In this document: positions 1 through 7,695 of the stretch, piece by piece | Layout: each line of letters starts with the position of its first letter | Numbering within the stretch: position 1 is the first letter of the stretch | Source: Bacteroidota bacterium | GTDB taxonomy: Bacteria > Bacteroidota > JABWAT01 | DNA: 64,000 nt | Assembly: GCA_020161835.1 (NCBI GenBank) | Contig: JAIUNL010000013.1 | Span: 62,001-126,000, forward strand | Reading direction: 5' to 3' | Position numbers and translations under genes: made by a program | Notes under the pieces: model-generated | Seen by the model: only the letters and a program-made list of their open reading frames with translations | Told to the model about the DNA's origin: nothing | Databases searched by the model: none

Positions 1-2
1 TT

Positions 3-215
3 GAAACCTGGATTGAACCGGTTCAGATCTATAATGAAGCGATGACGCAGTATTACAATCGAAATTTTGCAGAAGCAATCAGGTTGTTCAGCAAGGTGAC
101 CGATTTAAAACCGGATGACGGACCTTCACAAACTTACGTCAAACGGTCTGAAGCCTATTTGGTTAATCCGCCCGAAGAAAACTGGGATGGTACCTTTATT
201 ATGAAACACAAATAG
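3..215 (+). CDS. C-terminal fragment of a class III adenylate/guanylate cyclase-family protein (5' partial)
   Basis: Open from the window edge to a TAG at 213-215, giving 71 residues. The segment has the TPR-like helical tail that follows the catalytic domain in many CHASE2/class III cyclases: W-x3-V-x-IYNEAM, Y..RNFAEAIRLF, a P-D-D-G-P-S turn, Y-x3-R, then a PPEENWDG closing motif and a short Lys-rich end. Family knowledge: this tail packs after the cyclase domain that converts ATP or GTP to cyclic nucleotide. The catalytic part lies outside the window, so activity cannot be judged. A cyclic-nucleotide source here would be of interest because 15109-16632 carries a cyclic-nucleotide-binding domain. 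The tail motif is distinctive, but only the last part of the protein is seen. Confidence 0.6.
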   Translation, partial: ETWIEPVQIYNEAMTQYYNRNFAEAIRLFSKVTDLKPDDGPSQTYVKRSEAYLVNPPEENWDGTFIMKHK

Positions 216-320
216 AGTTTCTAAGCTTAGAAAATGATTAGAGATTAATTAGTGTTCAGAAAAATCACAAATCAGGCCAAATTAGTCAGCGGTATCACTT
301 TTCAGTTCAGAATAAGGTGA

Positions 321-328
321 TATATTTG
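321..328 (+). promoter_or_regulatory. Bacteroidota-type -7 element TATATTTG
   Basis: TATATTTG matches TAnnTTTG exactly. About 20 bases upstream only a weak T-rich -33 (ACTTTTC) is present. Transcription would start near 335, inside the longer open frame that begins at 317. This supports the ATG at 362 as the real start of the lipoprotein gene. Confidence 0.4.
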
Positions 329-361
329 TTCTTACAGGCCCCGAAAAAGAAAAGGATTTCA

Positions 362-838
362 ATGACTACCAAACACCTAACAGTTTTATTACTTATTCCC
401 ATGCTGCTTGCCGGCTGCGGGAGTACATCTTTAACATCAAAATTGAAAACCCATACTGAAGATGTCGGCGAAGAAATAGTTGATCTTGTCGATTCTGATG
501 TGACCGCAACTGTTGCCGTCATACCTTTTACATCAGATGAAGCTTCTTTATCACTGGCAGAAGTATATTCGAATCAGCTTATCTCCTTTCTTGTTAAATC
601 AGGGAAGTTCAATATTGTTGACCGCAATCAGTTAACTGCTGTTGCAGATGAACAGTTACTGATGTCTTCTGCCGCTTCTTCCGGGCAAAACGAAGTCGGA
701 ACCCGGTTTGAAGAATCTGAAAGTATCATTTCAGGTTCAGTGAAAAAAGTCGGGAGCGGGTATGTGGTCGTTACAAGCTGGCTTCGGGCCAAAGATGGAA
801 AACTTCTTTACAAAAACGTTTCTGAAATCAGAGAATAA
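362..838 (+). CDS. FlgO-like/CsgG-fold outer-membrane lipoprotein
   Basis: A 158-residue lipoprotein. The signal peptide ends in a lipobox L-A-G-C with Cys19 as lipidation site. The body resembles FlgO-type domains: a VAVIPF strand, S-LAEVYSNQLISFL helix, GKFNIVDRNQL, then ISGSVKKVGSGYVVVTSWLRAKDGKLL. FlgO/CsgG-fold proteins are periplasmic or outer-membrane lipoproteins tied to surface appendages or secretion; the substrate here is unknown. The frame stays open upstream to 317, but ATG362 has AGGA about seven bases ahead, a proper n-region, and a promoter element at 321-328. The next gene starts 12 bases after the stop and also has a CsgG-like domain, so the two probably form an operon. Fold assignment is moderately sure; function is not. 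Confidence 0.65.
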   Translation: MTTKHLTVLLLIPMLLAGCGSTSLTSKLKTHTEDVGEEIVDLVDSDVTATVAVIPFTSDEASLSLAEVYSNQLISFLVKSGKFNIVDRNQLTAVADEQLLMSSAASSGQNEVGTRFEESESIISGSVKKVGSGYVVVTSWLRAKDGKLLYKNVSEIRE

Positions 839-849
839 AGGGTTATACG

Positions 850-3330
850 ATGATGAAATCACTGGTTTGTTTTTTCTCAATTCTTCTGCCGTTTTGTGCA
901 TCTGCACAGGCACCTGTTCAACCTAAAACAAAAATTATGGTGGTTCTTCAGGAAACACTTGATGGTAAATCAGTTTCAAGAAAATCAGTTTCAACTGCAC
1001 TTGAAAAAAGTCTGCTTGAAGCCGGTTATGACCTGGTTGATCAGTCACAAATAGATAAACTGAATGAACAGGATCTCGCCGCATCAAGAAACAATCCGGT
1101 CAAGGCTGCAGAACTGGGCAAACAGTCGGGTGCTGAAATTGTCATTAACGGAATTGCAGAACTTAACCTGATGGAAGAAAAAGAAATTTACGGAGTTAAA
1201 AACATCCTGTATGAATGTCAGGTGGATGTTAAGGCAGTCAATACGGCCACTGCAGAAATCATTTATTCATCCAATTCATCTTCCACCCGTGCAGCACAGG
1301 GGAAAATGAAAGCAGCCGCTGATGCCGGTAAATTTGCGGCAGATAAACTTGCAAAGGAAATGACCGATCAGTTCAAAAAACGGATTGCCAGCAAAGGTTC
1401 TCTTGCCGGCAGCAGTATCCAACTCAAAATCAGCGGTGCAAACAACCAGCAACTTCAGGAATTTGAAAAATCCCTCTCCCTTAAAAAACAAGTCAAAAGT
1501 TATGTTTTGAGATATATGGATGGTCCTGCTGCGGTTTATGATCTTGAATATGAAGGCGGATTGCCAGCTTTCAGAACAGATTTCAGCCTCATTACCCGGA
1601 ATTTTTCAATTATTGGAGTTGGGAGTAACCGGGCCGATCTAAAATACGGACAGTTTGGTGCTGCCAAAGGTGACGAAGCCCTTTCCATGCTTGATGAACC
1701 ACCGGTAGATATTATCGGATTTGATTTTCCTGATATCTTCCCGGCAAATCTTTCTTACTATGCTTCAAATCCGCTTGGTTCGCTTTCTCTGAAAAATAAT
1801 CTTGATCAGGATATGAAAAATATCAAAATCAGAATTAATATTCCTGAGTACATGAATCTGCCGGTTGAACAACTTTTACCCGTCTTAAAAAGTGGGGAAA
1901 TGCAATCCCTGCCCGTCAGTTTGATATTCAACGCACTCAAGCTTCAGGAAGTAAACAAAGAAGTTTTTACTCAGGCCAAAATTGAAATCATTTATTTTCT
2001 TCGTGGGAAAGAAATGATTCGGGAATTGGTGAGACCCGTGGTTATTCATGACCGGAATGCTTTGAGCTGGAATGACCCAAGAGCAATTGGTGCCTTTATT
2101 ACACCAACCAACCGGGCTGTTGCCGATGCATCCCGGAAATTTATCAGTTCAGCCGGGCGTGAAAGTTACAAGGAAATCCCGGTAAATCTTAAAAATGCAG
2201 TTGCAATCTGGTCAGGATTGAATCTGTCAAAAATTAACTACATTCAGGATCCAAGATCTGCAGTTTCTGCTCAGGTTCTTGATTACATTCAATATCCGAA
2301 CGAACTGCTGAATTCAAGATCAGGTGATTGTGATGATAGCTCGGTTTTACTTGCAAGTTGTCTTGAAAACGTAAACATCCCAACGGCTTTGATTCTTACC
2401 AGTGACCACATCTTTATCATGTTCAATTCAGGAGTTGCAGAAAAAAACTGGGATCAGGTTTCATCAGTTAAGGAAAATCTTGTTTTCATGGATGGAACTG
2501 TCTGGATTCCGGTTGAAACTACACTCATGCATCTTCCTTTTAAAACTGCCTGGGAAATGGGTGCAAAAGAATATGCCAGTGCAAAATCTGCCGATCCGGG
2601 ATTTAAAGTTCTCAAAACTGCCGAAACCTGGACAGTTTTCAGTCCATCGTCACTTGAAAGCGGATTGGTAACCGGTCTTCCCACTGATGATCAGGTTTCA
2701 GCAGGAATCAAAAAGGAAATGACTTTTCTTGCCTCTGGTGCCGCTGATGAGAGTGATGGAAGTATCGAAAGCACTATCCGTCTGGCAAAACTAAAGGCTG
2801 GTCAATCAGATTTTGACGGTGCTTTTCAGGTTTTAAATGGCCTGGATTCATCATCAGCATCTGTGAAAAATGCAAAAGGAAACATCAGTTTACTTGCCGG
2901 GAAAACTGAAGACGCACTGAATTGGTACCGGATGGCAATGAATGCTGACCCGAAAGATGGTGGACTTGATTTCAACATGGGGTTTTTATTTTATTTTACC
3001 GGTGATACAACCACAGCCGTAGACTATTTTGCATCAGGAATGGAAAAATTGGGTGGTGAAGAAAAAGCAAGTGAAGTTCTGGGCATCAATCTTTCTGAAC
3101 TTGGGTTATCTACCCGGGGTGCTGATAAAGGAAATAAGCAGGTTTCAAGCACTGAAATCAGAGGACTCATGCAAAAAGCTCTTGCTTCAAGAAAACGCCC
3201 GGGTCACACGAAAAACGCTGATGACGCCAAATTGAAAGACTCCAAAAATATTCTTGCCTACGGAGGACGGTTATCTGCCGATCCGACTCAAGCAAAATCA
3301 CTCGTGAGTCTGCTTTACTGGAAATTCTGA
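850..3330 (+). CDS. secreted CsgG-like / transglutaminase-like / TPR protein
   Basis: An 826-residue protein with signal peptide (residues 1-20, cleavage near CASAQ-A). Residues about 26-180 resemble the CsgG/FlgT N-terminal domain (KIMVVLQE, helix with LEAGYDLVDQ, GAEIVINGIAEL, and a strand with V-x-A-V-N-T-A-T-A-E-I-I). Residues 440-560 look like a transglutaminase/cysteine-protease fold: Cys494 in SGDCDD, His520 in TSDHIFIMF, and an acidic residue in WIPVETT (Glu556) or FMDG (Asp548). Residues about 655-750 contain TPR-like helices (DALNWYRMAMNADPKDGG). It follows the FlgO-like lipoprotein by 12 bases and AAAGGG lies 8 bases before the ATG. It probably acts in the periplasm; whether it is a hydrolase or only a structural relic is open. 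I do not recognise a characterised family with this domain order. Confidence 0.65.
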   Translation: MMKSLVCFFSILLPFCASAQAPVQPKTKIMVVLQETLDGKSVSRKSVSTALEKSLLEAGYDLVDQSQIDKLNEQDLAASRNNPVKAAELGKQSGAEIVINGIAELNLMEEKEIYGVKNILYECQVDVKAVNTATAEIIYSSNSSSTRAAQGKMKAAADAGKFAADKLAKEMTDQFKKRIASKGSLAGSSIQLKISGANNQQLQEFEKSLSLKKQVKSYVLRYMDGPAAVYDLEYEGGLPAFRTDFSLITRNFSIIGVGSNRADLKYGQFGAAKGDEALSMLDEPPVDIIGFDFPDIFPANLSYYASNPLGSLSLKNNLDQDMKNIKIRINIPEYMNLPVEQLLPVLKSGEMQSLPVSLIFNALKLQEVNKEVFTQAKIEIIYFLRGKEMIRELVRPVVIHDRNALSWNDPRAIGAFITPTNRAVADASRKFISSAGRESYKEIPVNLKNAVAIWSGLNLSKINYIQDPRSAVSAQVLDYIQYPNELLNSRSGDCDDSSVLLASCLENVNIPTALILTSDHIFIMFNSGVAEKNWDQVSSVKENLVFMDGTVWIPVETTLMHLPFKTAWEMGAKEYASAKSADPGFKVLKTAETWTVFSPSSLESGLVTGLPTDDQVSAGIKKEMTFLASGAADESDGSIESTIRLAKLKAGQSDFDGAFQVLNGLDSSSASVKNAKGNISLLAGKTEDALNWYRMAMNADPKDGGLDFNMGFLFYFTGDTTTAVDYFASGMEKLGGEEKASEVLGINLSELGLSTRGADKGNKQVSSTEIRGLMQKALASRKRPGHTKNADDAKLKDSKNILAYGGRLSADPTQAKSLVSLLYWKF

Positions 3331-3351
3331 TTGTAAACTCACATGTTTTGA

Positions 3352-3390
3352 TTAAAAGGGGAAATTCATGTAATTTCCCCTTTTAATTTT
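3352..3390 (+). terminator. perfect 15-bp hairpin followed by T-rich tract
   Basis: Arms 3352-3366 and 3372-3386 are exact reverse complements around a five-base loop CATGT, followed by TTTT. It lies 21 bases after the stop of the CsgG/transglutaminase gene. The stem is nearly symmetric with A-runs upstream, so it could work on both strands. It lies directly in front of the 3405 gene, so that gene is probably transcribed separately or by read-through. Confidence 0.75.
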
Positions 3391-3404
3391 ACGGAATTTC
3401 ATCA

Positions 3405-3986
3405 ATGAAACCCCTTTTCACGTTTCTTCTGACTTTATTTTTTGTACAGGTTTATGCCCAGTCTGAGCCCACCATTCAATCAGATACAGTTGATACCGAT
3501 ATTTTAAAATGGGTAGAGGTAACAAAATCTTTTGGGTATAAGCCATCGCCAGTGTTTCCAGACATTCGTTCTCAGGATGGTGTTCTGAAAACTAAAAGAG
3601 AAATTGGTGGTGATGTTATCAGTTGGATTGAAGAAGTGAACCGGCTTTATTACCAGGCTATGCAGGATTCAGCTTACCTTTACCTTCAAAAGTATTGCTC
3701 TTCTTTAGATTCAAGTGAAACTGAAAATACAACCTATAAAAAAGTGGTTGGTGATCAGATATTTGCTGTATTTGGCTGTGACTTAAGTCCGCAAATGAAC
3801 CAATTGCCTTCAATTAAGGCCAATGACCAGACTGAAGTTGAGTTGGTTCACAAATACCTGTTTGAGTATTTTGAGACTGCCCATTTTAAAAAAGGATCTC
3901 TTAATATTTCTTTTTTTGATGAGAACGTAAAACCTCAGTTTCCGTTTCTAAATGCTCTTTACCAGATATCTCAACTGGTCAAATAG
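3405..3986 (+). CDS. small secreted protein of unknown function
   Basis: A 193-residue protein with a standard signal peptide (MKPLFTFLLTLFFVQVYAQ, cleavage after AQ). The rest is hydrophilic with no transmembrane segment and only a Cys pair (CSSLDSS and FGCDLS) that might form a disulfide. No family is recognised. It has no strong ribosome binding site and sits 18 bases after a terminator-like hairpin. The codon pattern and signal peptide make it a credible gene; function unknown. The following 220 bases to the response regulator hold no further gene or clear promoter. Confidence 0.6.
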   Translation: MKPLFTFLLTLFFVQVYAQSEPTIQSDTVDTDILKWVEVTKSFGYKPSPVFPDIRSQDGVLKTKREIGGDVISWIEEVNRLYYQAMQDSAYLYLQKYCSSLDSSETENTTYKKVVGDQIFAVFGCDLSPQMNQLPSIKANDQTEVELVHKYLFEYFETAHFKKGSLNISFFDENVKPQFPFLNALYQISQLVK

Positions 3987-4206
3987 AAGTTTTGAATCTG
4001 AAACTTTAGTTCTCCTTGAAGGTATAAGAGGCAGTAAATGCCAAATAGATCACATTCATGTTGTTTTTAGCATTATTAAGTAAAGAAAAATTGGACAATC
4101 AATTAAAATAGATTGATATTTACAACCGATAAGTCTTTTTCTATAATTCCGGTGTGAAACGTCTTCTTAACCATAAATAAAAAGTTCCAGGCGGAAAGTT
4201 TTCAAT

Positions 4207-4674
4207 ATGTACCAAACCTATCCTGTTGAGGTTTTGTCAGTCCCCGGAAAGGGAATTGATGCCAAACCAGGTTCATCGTCAAACTGGATGTCCCAGATTG
4301 ATGGTGGCGGCAGAAAAATTTTGGTGGTTGATGATGAATTTCTGATCAGACACATGCTGACAGACATTTTTACATCAGTAAACTTTCAGGTCATCACCGC
4401 CATTGACGGAATGGATGGCGTTACCCGTTTCAGAGAACAATCAAATGAATTTGATCTCGTTATTCTTGATATGGTGATGCCGGTTATGGATGGCGAGCAG
4501 GCTTTTTATAAAATCAGACAAATTAACCCTCACCAGAAGGTTTTGATTTGCTCAGGTTATAATAATATCGAAGATGTTGGTAATATGATTGACTCTGGTG
4601 CTATTGGGCTGCTACCGAAGCCTTTTAACCTCAGAGAGTTGTTCGATGTGATTTCTTCCCATCTGGATAAGTAA
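4207..4674 (+). CDS. single-domain response regulator (CheY-like) with N-terminal extension
   Basis: A 155-residue receiver-domain protein. Residues 1-36 are a Gly/Ser-rich extension of no known type. Residues 37-155 are a complete REC domain: acidic pair Asp42-Asp43 in VVDDE, phosphoacceptor Asp88 in LVILDMVMPVMDG, Ser116 in the ICSG switch position and Lys138 in LPKPF. There is no output domain, so it most likely passes phosphate to a partner or binds a target protein. It ends tail-to-tail with the minus-strand methyltransferase, one base apart. No histidine kinase is adjacent; the nearest kinases are at 18-26 kb and a link is not shown. Confidence 0.9.
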   Translation: MYQTYPVEVLSVPGKGIDAKPGSSSNWMSQIDGGGRKILVVDDEFLIRHMLTDIFTSVNFQVITAIDGMDGVTRFREQSNEFDLVILDMVMPVMDGEQAFYKIRQINPHQKVLICSGYNNIEDVGNMIDSGAIGLLPKPFNLRELFDVISSHLDK

Positions 4675-4675
4675 C

Positions 4676-6097
4676 TTAAATTTCTGAATCAGAGGCCATT
4701 CTTTTTGACCTTGGAATCTGACTTTTTACCGTTTTGCCCATTCCGAGTCCTGACCCCAGACAAAAATCTCCCCAGAATACCGCCTGCTGACCCCGTAAAT
4801 CTTCATTCCACGAAATATTGCTTCCAGACTGAAACTGATCCATGACCTGCTGCTGGTCTAGTATGATTTTATGCTTGGTGATGTAACGACCATACAGTTG
4901 AAGTACATCTGTCGTTAGTTTGAAGGCGTCATCGTACATTTCCCGGGCAAACCTCATTCCGGTTCTGATTGATGAACCGGCCCATCTCACATCAAAATCT
5001 TTAGGAACAACCCAAATATCTTTCCTGTTGAAGAGTTTAATGCCTTCAATCCGGTTTGGGTCAATTCCAAAGTAGGCAGACATTCTTCCAAGTAATTCGA
5101 TTTCATTTTTTAAGGAAGTATGAACGGAAGGAAGTGAAAGAACTGAATAATCGTCACGCTGTGTACTTTCCAGCTTTTTAAAACTGGCAACAAAAAATCC
5201 CTGAAGATTATTATCATTGTCAAACGGATAAATCCGTCTTACTTTTTCAGAAACTTCCGGGCTGATACCGGGAGCAGAAATTCCTTGTCTGAAAACATAT
5301 CCCGGAAGATCGGGAATGGTCTCCAGTTCGACCGGATATTTTAAGAGAACAGACTGAACCACGCCTTCATTTTCTTCCTGAGTGAGTGTGCAGGTTGAGT
5401 AAACGAGACGACCACCCGGCTTTAGAGCCTTGATTGCTGAAATAAGAAGTTTTTCCTGCAAGGCAGCAAATTTGGCAACTTTATTTTGGGCCCACCAGTT
5501 CAGAACATCAGGTTTATTGGCCAAAACACCCAGGGCAGAGCAGGGAGCATCAAGCAAAACCCGGTCGAAATATTCAGGATAACGTTTTCCCGCCAAAGTC
5601 CCATCCAGGTGGGTTACCACCGTGTTGTAAATACCCATCCGGTCAAGGTTAAATGATAAATTGGATAACCGGCCAGAATCTGCATCATTCGCAACAAGTG
5701 TTCCCGTATTCTTCATCATTTGAGCAATTTGTGTGGTTTTACTGCCGGGTGCAGCAGCAAGATCCAATATCCGTTCACCCGGTTGCGGATCTAAAACAAA
5801 TGCAGGAATCATCGAACTTAAATCCTGAAGATATAAATACCCCAGGTTGTGAACCAAAGTCCTTCCCGGATAGGCAGTTTCAGGTTCATAGGAATAGGTG
5901 TCTGGAAGCCAGTCAATTTTTTTAGGCGTAAGACCTTCTTTTGAAAGTGAAGACAGTGTTTTCTCAACATCCATTTTGACGGATGAAAGTCTGAGTTTGG
6001 TTCTGACTCTCACATTCAGACACTCTAGAAATTTATCCTGTTCGCCGGGAAGGACTTCATCAATGACTTTTTGAACATCTGGTGACAGGGTAATCAA
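4676..6097 (-). CDS. rsmF: RsmF/NOP2/Sun-family rRNA cytosine-C5 methyltransferase
   Basis: A 473-residue SAM-dependent RNA m5C methyltransferase. Motif I is LDLAAAPGSKT (about 111-121). The two conserved cysteines are Cys186 in DAPCSALG (motif IV) and Cys236 in YSTCT (motif VI), the pair used by this family for nucleophile and product release. Residues about 290-473 form a C-terminal extension as in RsmF/YebU (479 residues in E. coli), consistent with a PUA-like RNA-binding part. Whether the target is the RsmF site of 16S rRNA or another cytosine cannot be read from sequence. It starts with TTG: GGAG lies about seven bases upstream, and the start overlaps the TGA of the upstream membrane protein by four bases (TTGA), suggesting translational coupling. 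It is last in the bshA operon. Confidence 0.85.
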   Translation of the reverse strand: MITLSPDVQKVIDEVLPGEQDKFLECLNVRVRTKLRLSSVKMDVEKTLSSLSKEGLTPKKIDWLPDTYSYEPETAYPGRTLVHNLGYLYLQDLSSMIPAFVLDPQPGERILDLAAAPGSKTTQIAQMMKNTGTLVANDADSGRLSNLSFNLDRMGIYNTVVTHLDGTLAGKRYPEYFDRVLLDAPCSALGVLANKPDVLNWWAQNKVAKFAALQEKLLISAIKALKPGGRLVYSTCTLTQEENEGVVQSVLLKYPVELETIPDLPGYVFRQGISAPGISPEVSEKVRRIYPFDNDNNLQGFFVASFKKLESTQRDDYSVLSLPSVHTSLKNEIELLGRMSAYFGIDPNRIEGIKLFNRKDIWVVPKDFDVRWAGSSIRTGMRFAREMYDDAFKLTTDVLQLYGRYITKHKIILDQQQVMDQFQSGSNISWNEDLRGQQAVFWGDFCLGSGLGMGKTVKSQIPRSKRMASDSEI

Positions 6098-6549
6098 GGG
6101 TGAACTCCAATTCCAAATTGAAAAACTAACCTTCCGCCAAAAAGGGCAGTAAGGGCAAGACTAAAAAGAGTAACAGTTAAAAGAAGAAAGGTGACAGTCG
6201 TGATTTGTTGATTTTTTGTTTTGCTGTAAGCAGAAAGTCTTGAATAACCGGTCAGGGCAAGCAGAATTACAGAAATAAATGCTAAAGATTGATGAGAATC
6301 CAGTACTGAACCGGCTTCAGAATCTGCAATTTGTGCCAAAGATTTTGAATACAATCCGGAACCAGCAGCAAAAAATGATAAACCTGTCAGAACCAGGTAG
6401 AGCAACGACCCGACTTTAAAGAATTCTGTCTTTCTGGAAAAATAATTAAGGGTTTCGGTCAGATACAAGATGAAAAAAGCACCCGTTACCAGATGAACTG
6501 AAACGGGATGAATCCATCCAAATCCAAAAGAAAACGGTTCCGGATTCAT
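6094..6549 (-). CDS. DUF2231-like four-helix membrane protein
   Basis: A 151-residue protein with four predicted transmembrane helices (about 12-30, 45-63, 86-103 and 118-138). The pattern, a histidine in HPVSVHLVTGAFF at the start of helix 1 and another in LDSHQSLAF before helix 3, resembles the DUF2231 family. Such proteins are found in many bacteria, and histidines at these places have led to suggestions of haem or metal binding; the biochemical role is not established. Its ATG overlaps the stop of the kinase-like gene by four bases (ATGA), and its own stop overlaps the methyltransferase start, so it is locked into the bshA operon. Confidence 0.65.
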   Translation of the reverse strand: MNPEPFSFGFGWIHPVSVHLVTGAFFILYLTETLNYFSRKTEFFKVGSLLYLVLTGLSFFAAGSGLYSKSLAQIADSEAGSVLDSHQSLAFISVILLALTGYSRLSAYSKTKNQQITTVTFLLLTVTLFSLALTALFGGRLVFQFGIGVHP

Positions 6550-7202
6550 ATTTTTTCAATTGCTCCGAATCGGTTTAAAAGTGTTGCAACCTGTTCTTCG
6601 AGACCTTTGGTTTGTGGCTTTCCAGAATTGTCATCTTTATTGATTGCCCGATGGTTTCCGGTTTTCAGAAATTCGTTCATTCCATTGTTGTTAACCCAAT
6701 ACCAAATGCCCCAGTTCTCAAAATCCCATTCTTTCAGATAGGGATTCCATTCATAATCCACATAAAAGAGACGCTGCTCATGCCAAATGAAATTTGTGGG
6801 GAAAAAATCCACATTCATTTGTTTTTTTTGCAGGCAGGCCGAAAGTTCAAAAATTGCGTTCCAGATTTCATCTGGCAATGTGCCAAGGCCAACCTGTTCT
6901 GCAAGGGTTGGTCCTGGAATAAATTCTTTAAGCAACCATTCTTCCGCTTTATTTACTTCGAAAAGCTGGGGAACATTTAGTCCTGAAGCTTTAAGCTTAT
7001 CATAGGCATTTATTTCAGCTTGTAACTTGTCACCGAAAGAATAGTAAGTTACGGGTTCGTGGTGAATTTTTTTCCAGACGGCCAGATCAGTTCCAGACCT
7101 GACCAGATAGGAATATCCAGATTTTCCTTTTCCAAGCAAGGATTCTACCGACCAGGTTTTTCCGCAGGAAAATAAAGCAGGCAAGTCAATTTCAGATGCC
7201 AT
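6546..7202 (-). CDS. small protein-kinase-fold (Bud32/RIO-like) protein
   Basis: A 218-residue protein with a reduced kinase fold: a glycine-rich loop GKGKSGYSY (24-32), Lys44 in AVWKK, Glu63 in the following helix, the catalytic-loop pattern D132-FFPTN137, and Asp149 in VDYEWNP as metal-binding Asp. The order and spacing match small atypical kinases of the Bud32/RIO/aminoglycoside-kinase clan rather than Hanks-type Ser/Thr kinases. All key residues are present, so activity is plausible; the substrate is unknown. It overlaps ogt by 11 bases upstream and the DUF2231 gene by four bases downstream, so it is co-translated with bacillithiol and alkylation-repair genes. Confidence 0.65.
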   Translation of the reverse strand: MASEIDLPALFSCGKTWSVESLLGKGKSGYSYLVRSGTDLAVWKKIHHEPVTYYSFGDKLQAEINAYDKLKASGLNVPQLFEVNKAEEWLLKEFIPGPTLAEQVGLGTLPDEIWNAIFELSACLQKKQMNVDFFPTNFIWHEQRLFYVDYEWNPYLKEWDFENWGIWYWVNNNGMNEFLKTGNHRAINKDDNSGKPQTKGLEEQVATLLNRFGAIEKI

Positions 7203-7695
7203 CAGAAGAATTGAAAAGAGTCAGTTGAATAATTTTGAAACCCGGGGAATTTTCATGTTTCAAAAGCCAGAATTTTCTGTCAGTTCCGCCGGCATAGCCG
7301 GTCAGATTCCCGGTTCCGCCAATAACCCGATGGCAGGGGATGAAAAGTAAGCAAGGATTGTGTGCATTTGCCTGACCAACAGCACGGGTTAATTTGGTGT
7401 TGCCCAGAGTTTCAGCAATTTCAAGGTAGGTTCTGGTCTCACCAAAGGGAATTTGTGAAACAACTGCCCAGACAGAACGCTGAAAGGCTGTTCCTTTGAG
7501 ATCAAATGGCAAATTGAACTGAGTGAGTTTTCCTGAAAAATAGTCTTCAGACTGAATTCTTACTTCATTGATCCAAGCGGCAAGTCCACCTTCATCCGGA
7601 AAGGGTCTGTCTGAAAAATAGGCTTCCCTGATATGGGTTTCATTTCCTGCAACAATCAGAAAACCAATGGGAGTTGCCAGAGAAATTCTTACCAT
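7192..7695 (-). CDS. ogt: methylated-DNA--protein-cysteine methyltransferase
   Basis: A 167-residue suicide DNA-repair protein that takes alkyl groups from O6-alkylguanine (and O4-alkylthymine). The acceptor Cys121 sits in the signature IPCHRVIG. Upstream the helix-turn-helix part holds FQRSVW, IPFGETRTY and the arginine finger Arg104 in TRAVGQAN. Length is typical of Ogt-type proteins without an Ada N-domain. The ATG follows the bshA stop with no base between (TAAATG), so alkylation repair is made together with the bacillithiol enzyme. Known chemistry fits: low-molecular-weight thiols also remove electrophiles, so the pairing suggests a shared electrophile-defence role, which is inference. 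Confidence 0.93.
   Translation of the reverse strand: MVRISLATPIGFLIVAGNETHIREAYFSDRPFPDEGGLAAWINEVRIQSEDYFSGKLTQFNLPFDLKGTAFQRSVWAVVSQIPFGETRTYLEIAETLGNTKLTRAVGQANAHNPCLLFIPCHRVIGGTGNLTGYAGGTDRKFWLLKHENSPGFKIIQLTLFNSSDGI

Noticed and set aside
317..361. Fifteen-codon N-terminal extension of the FlgO-like lipoprotein
   Set aside because: It would put 15 residues before a proper lipoprotein signal, and the promoter element at 321-328 lies inside it.
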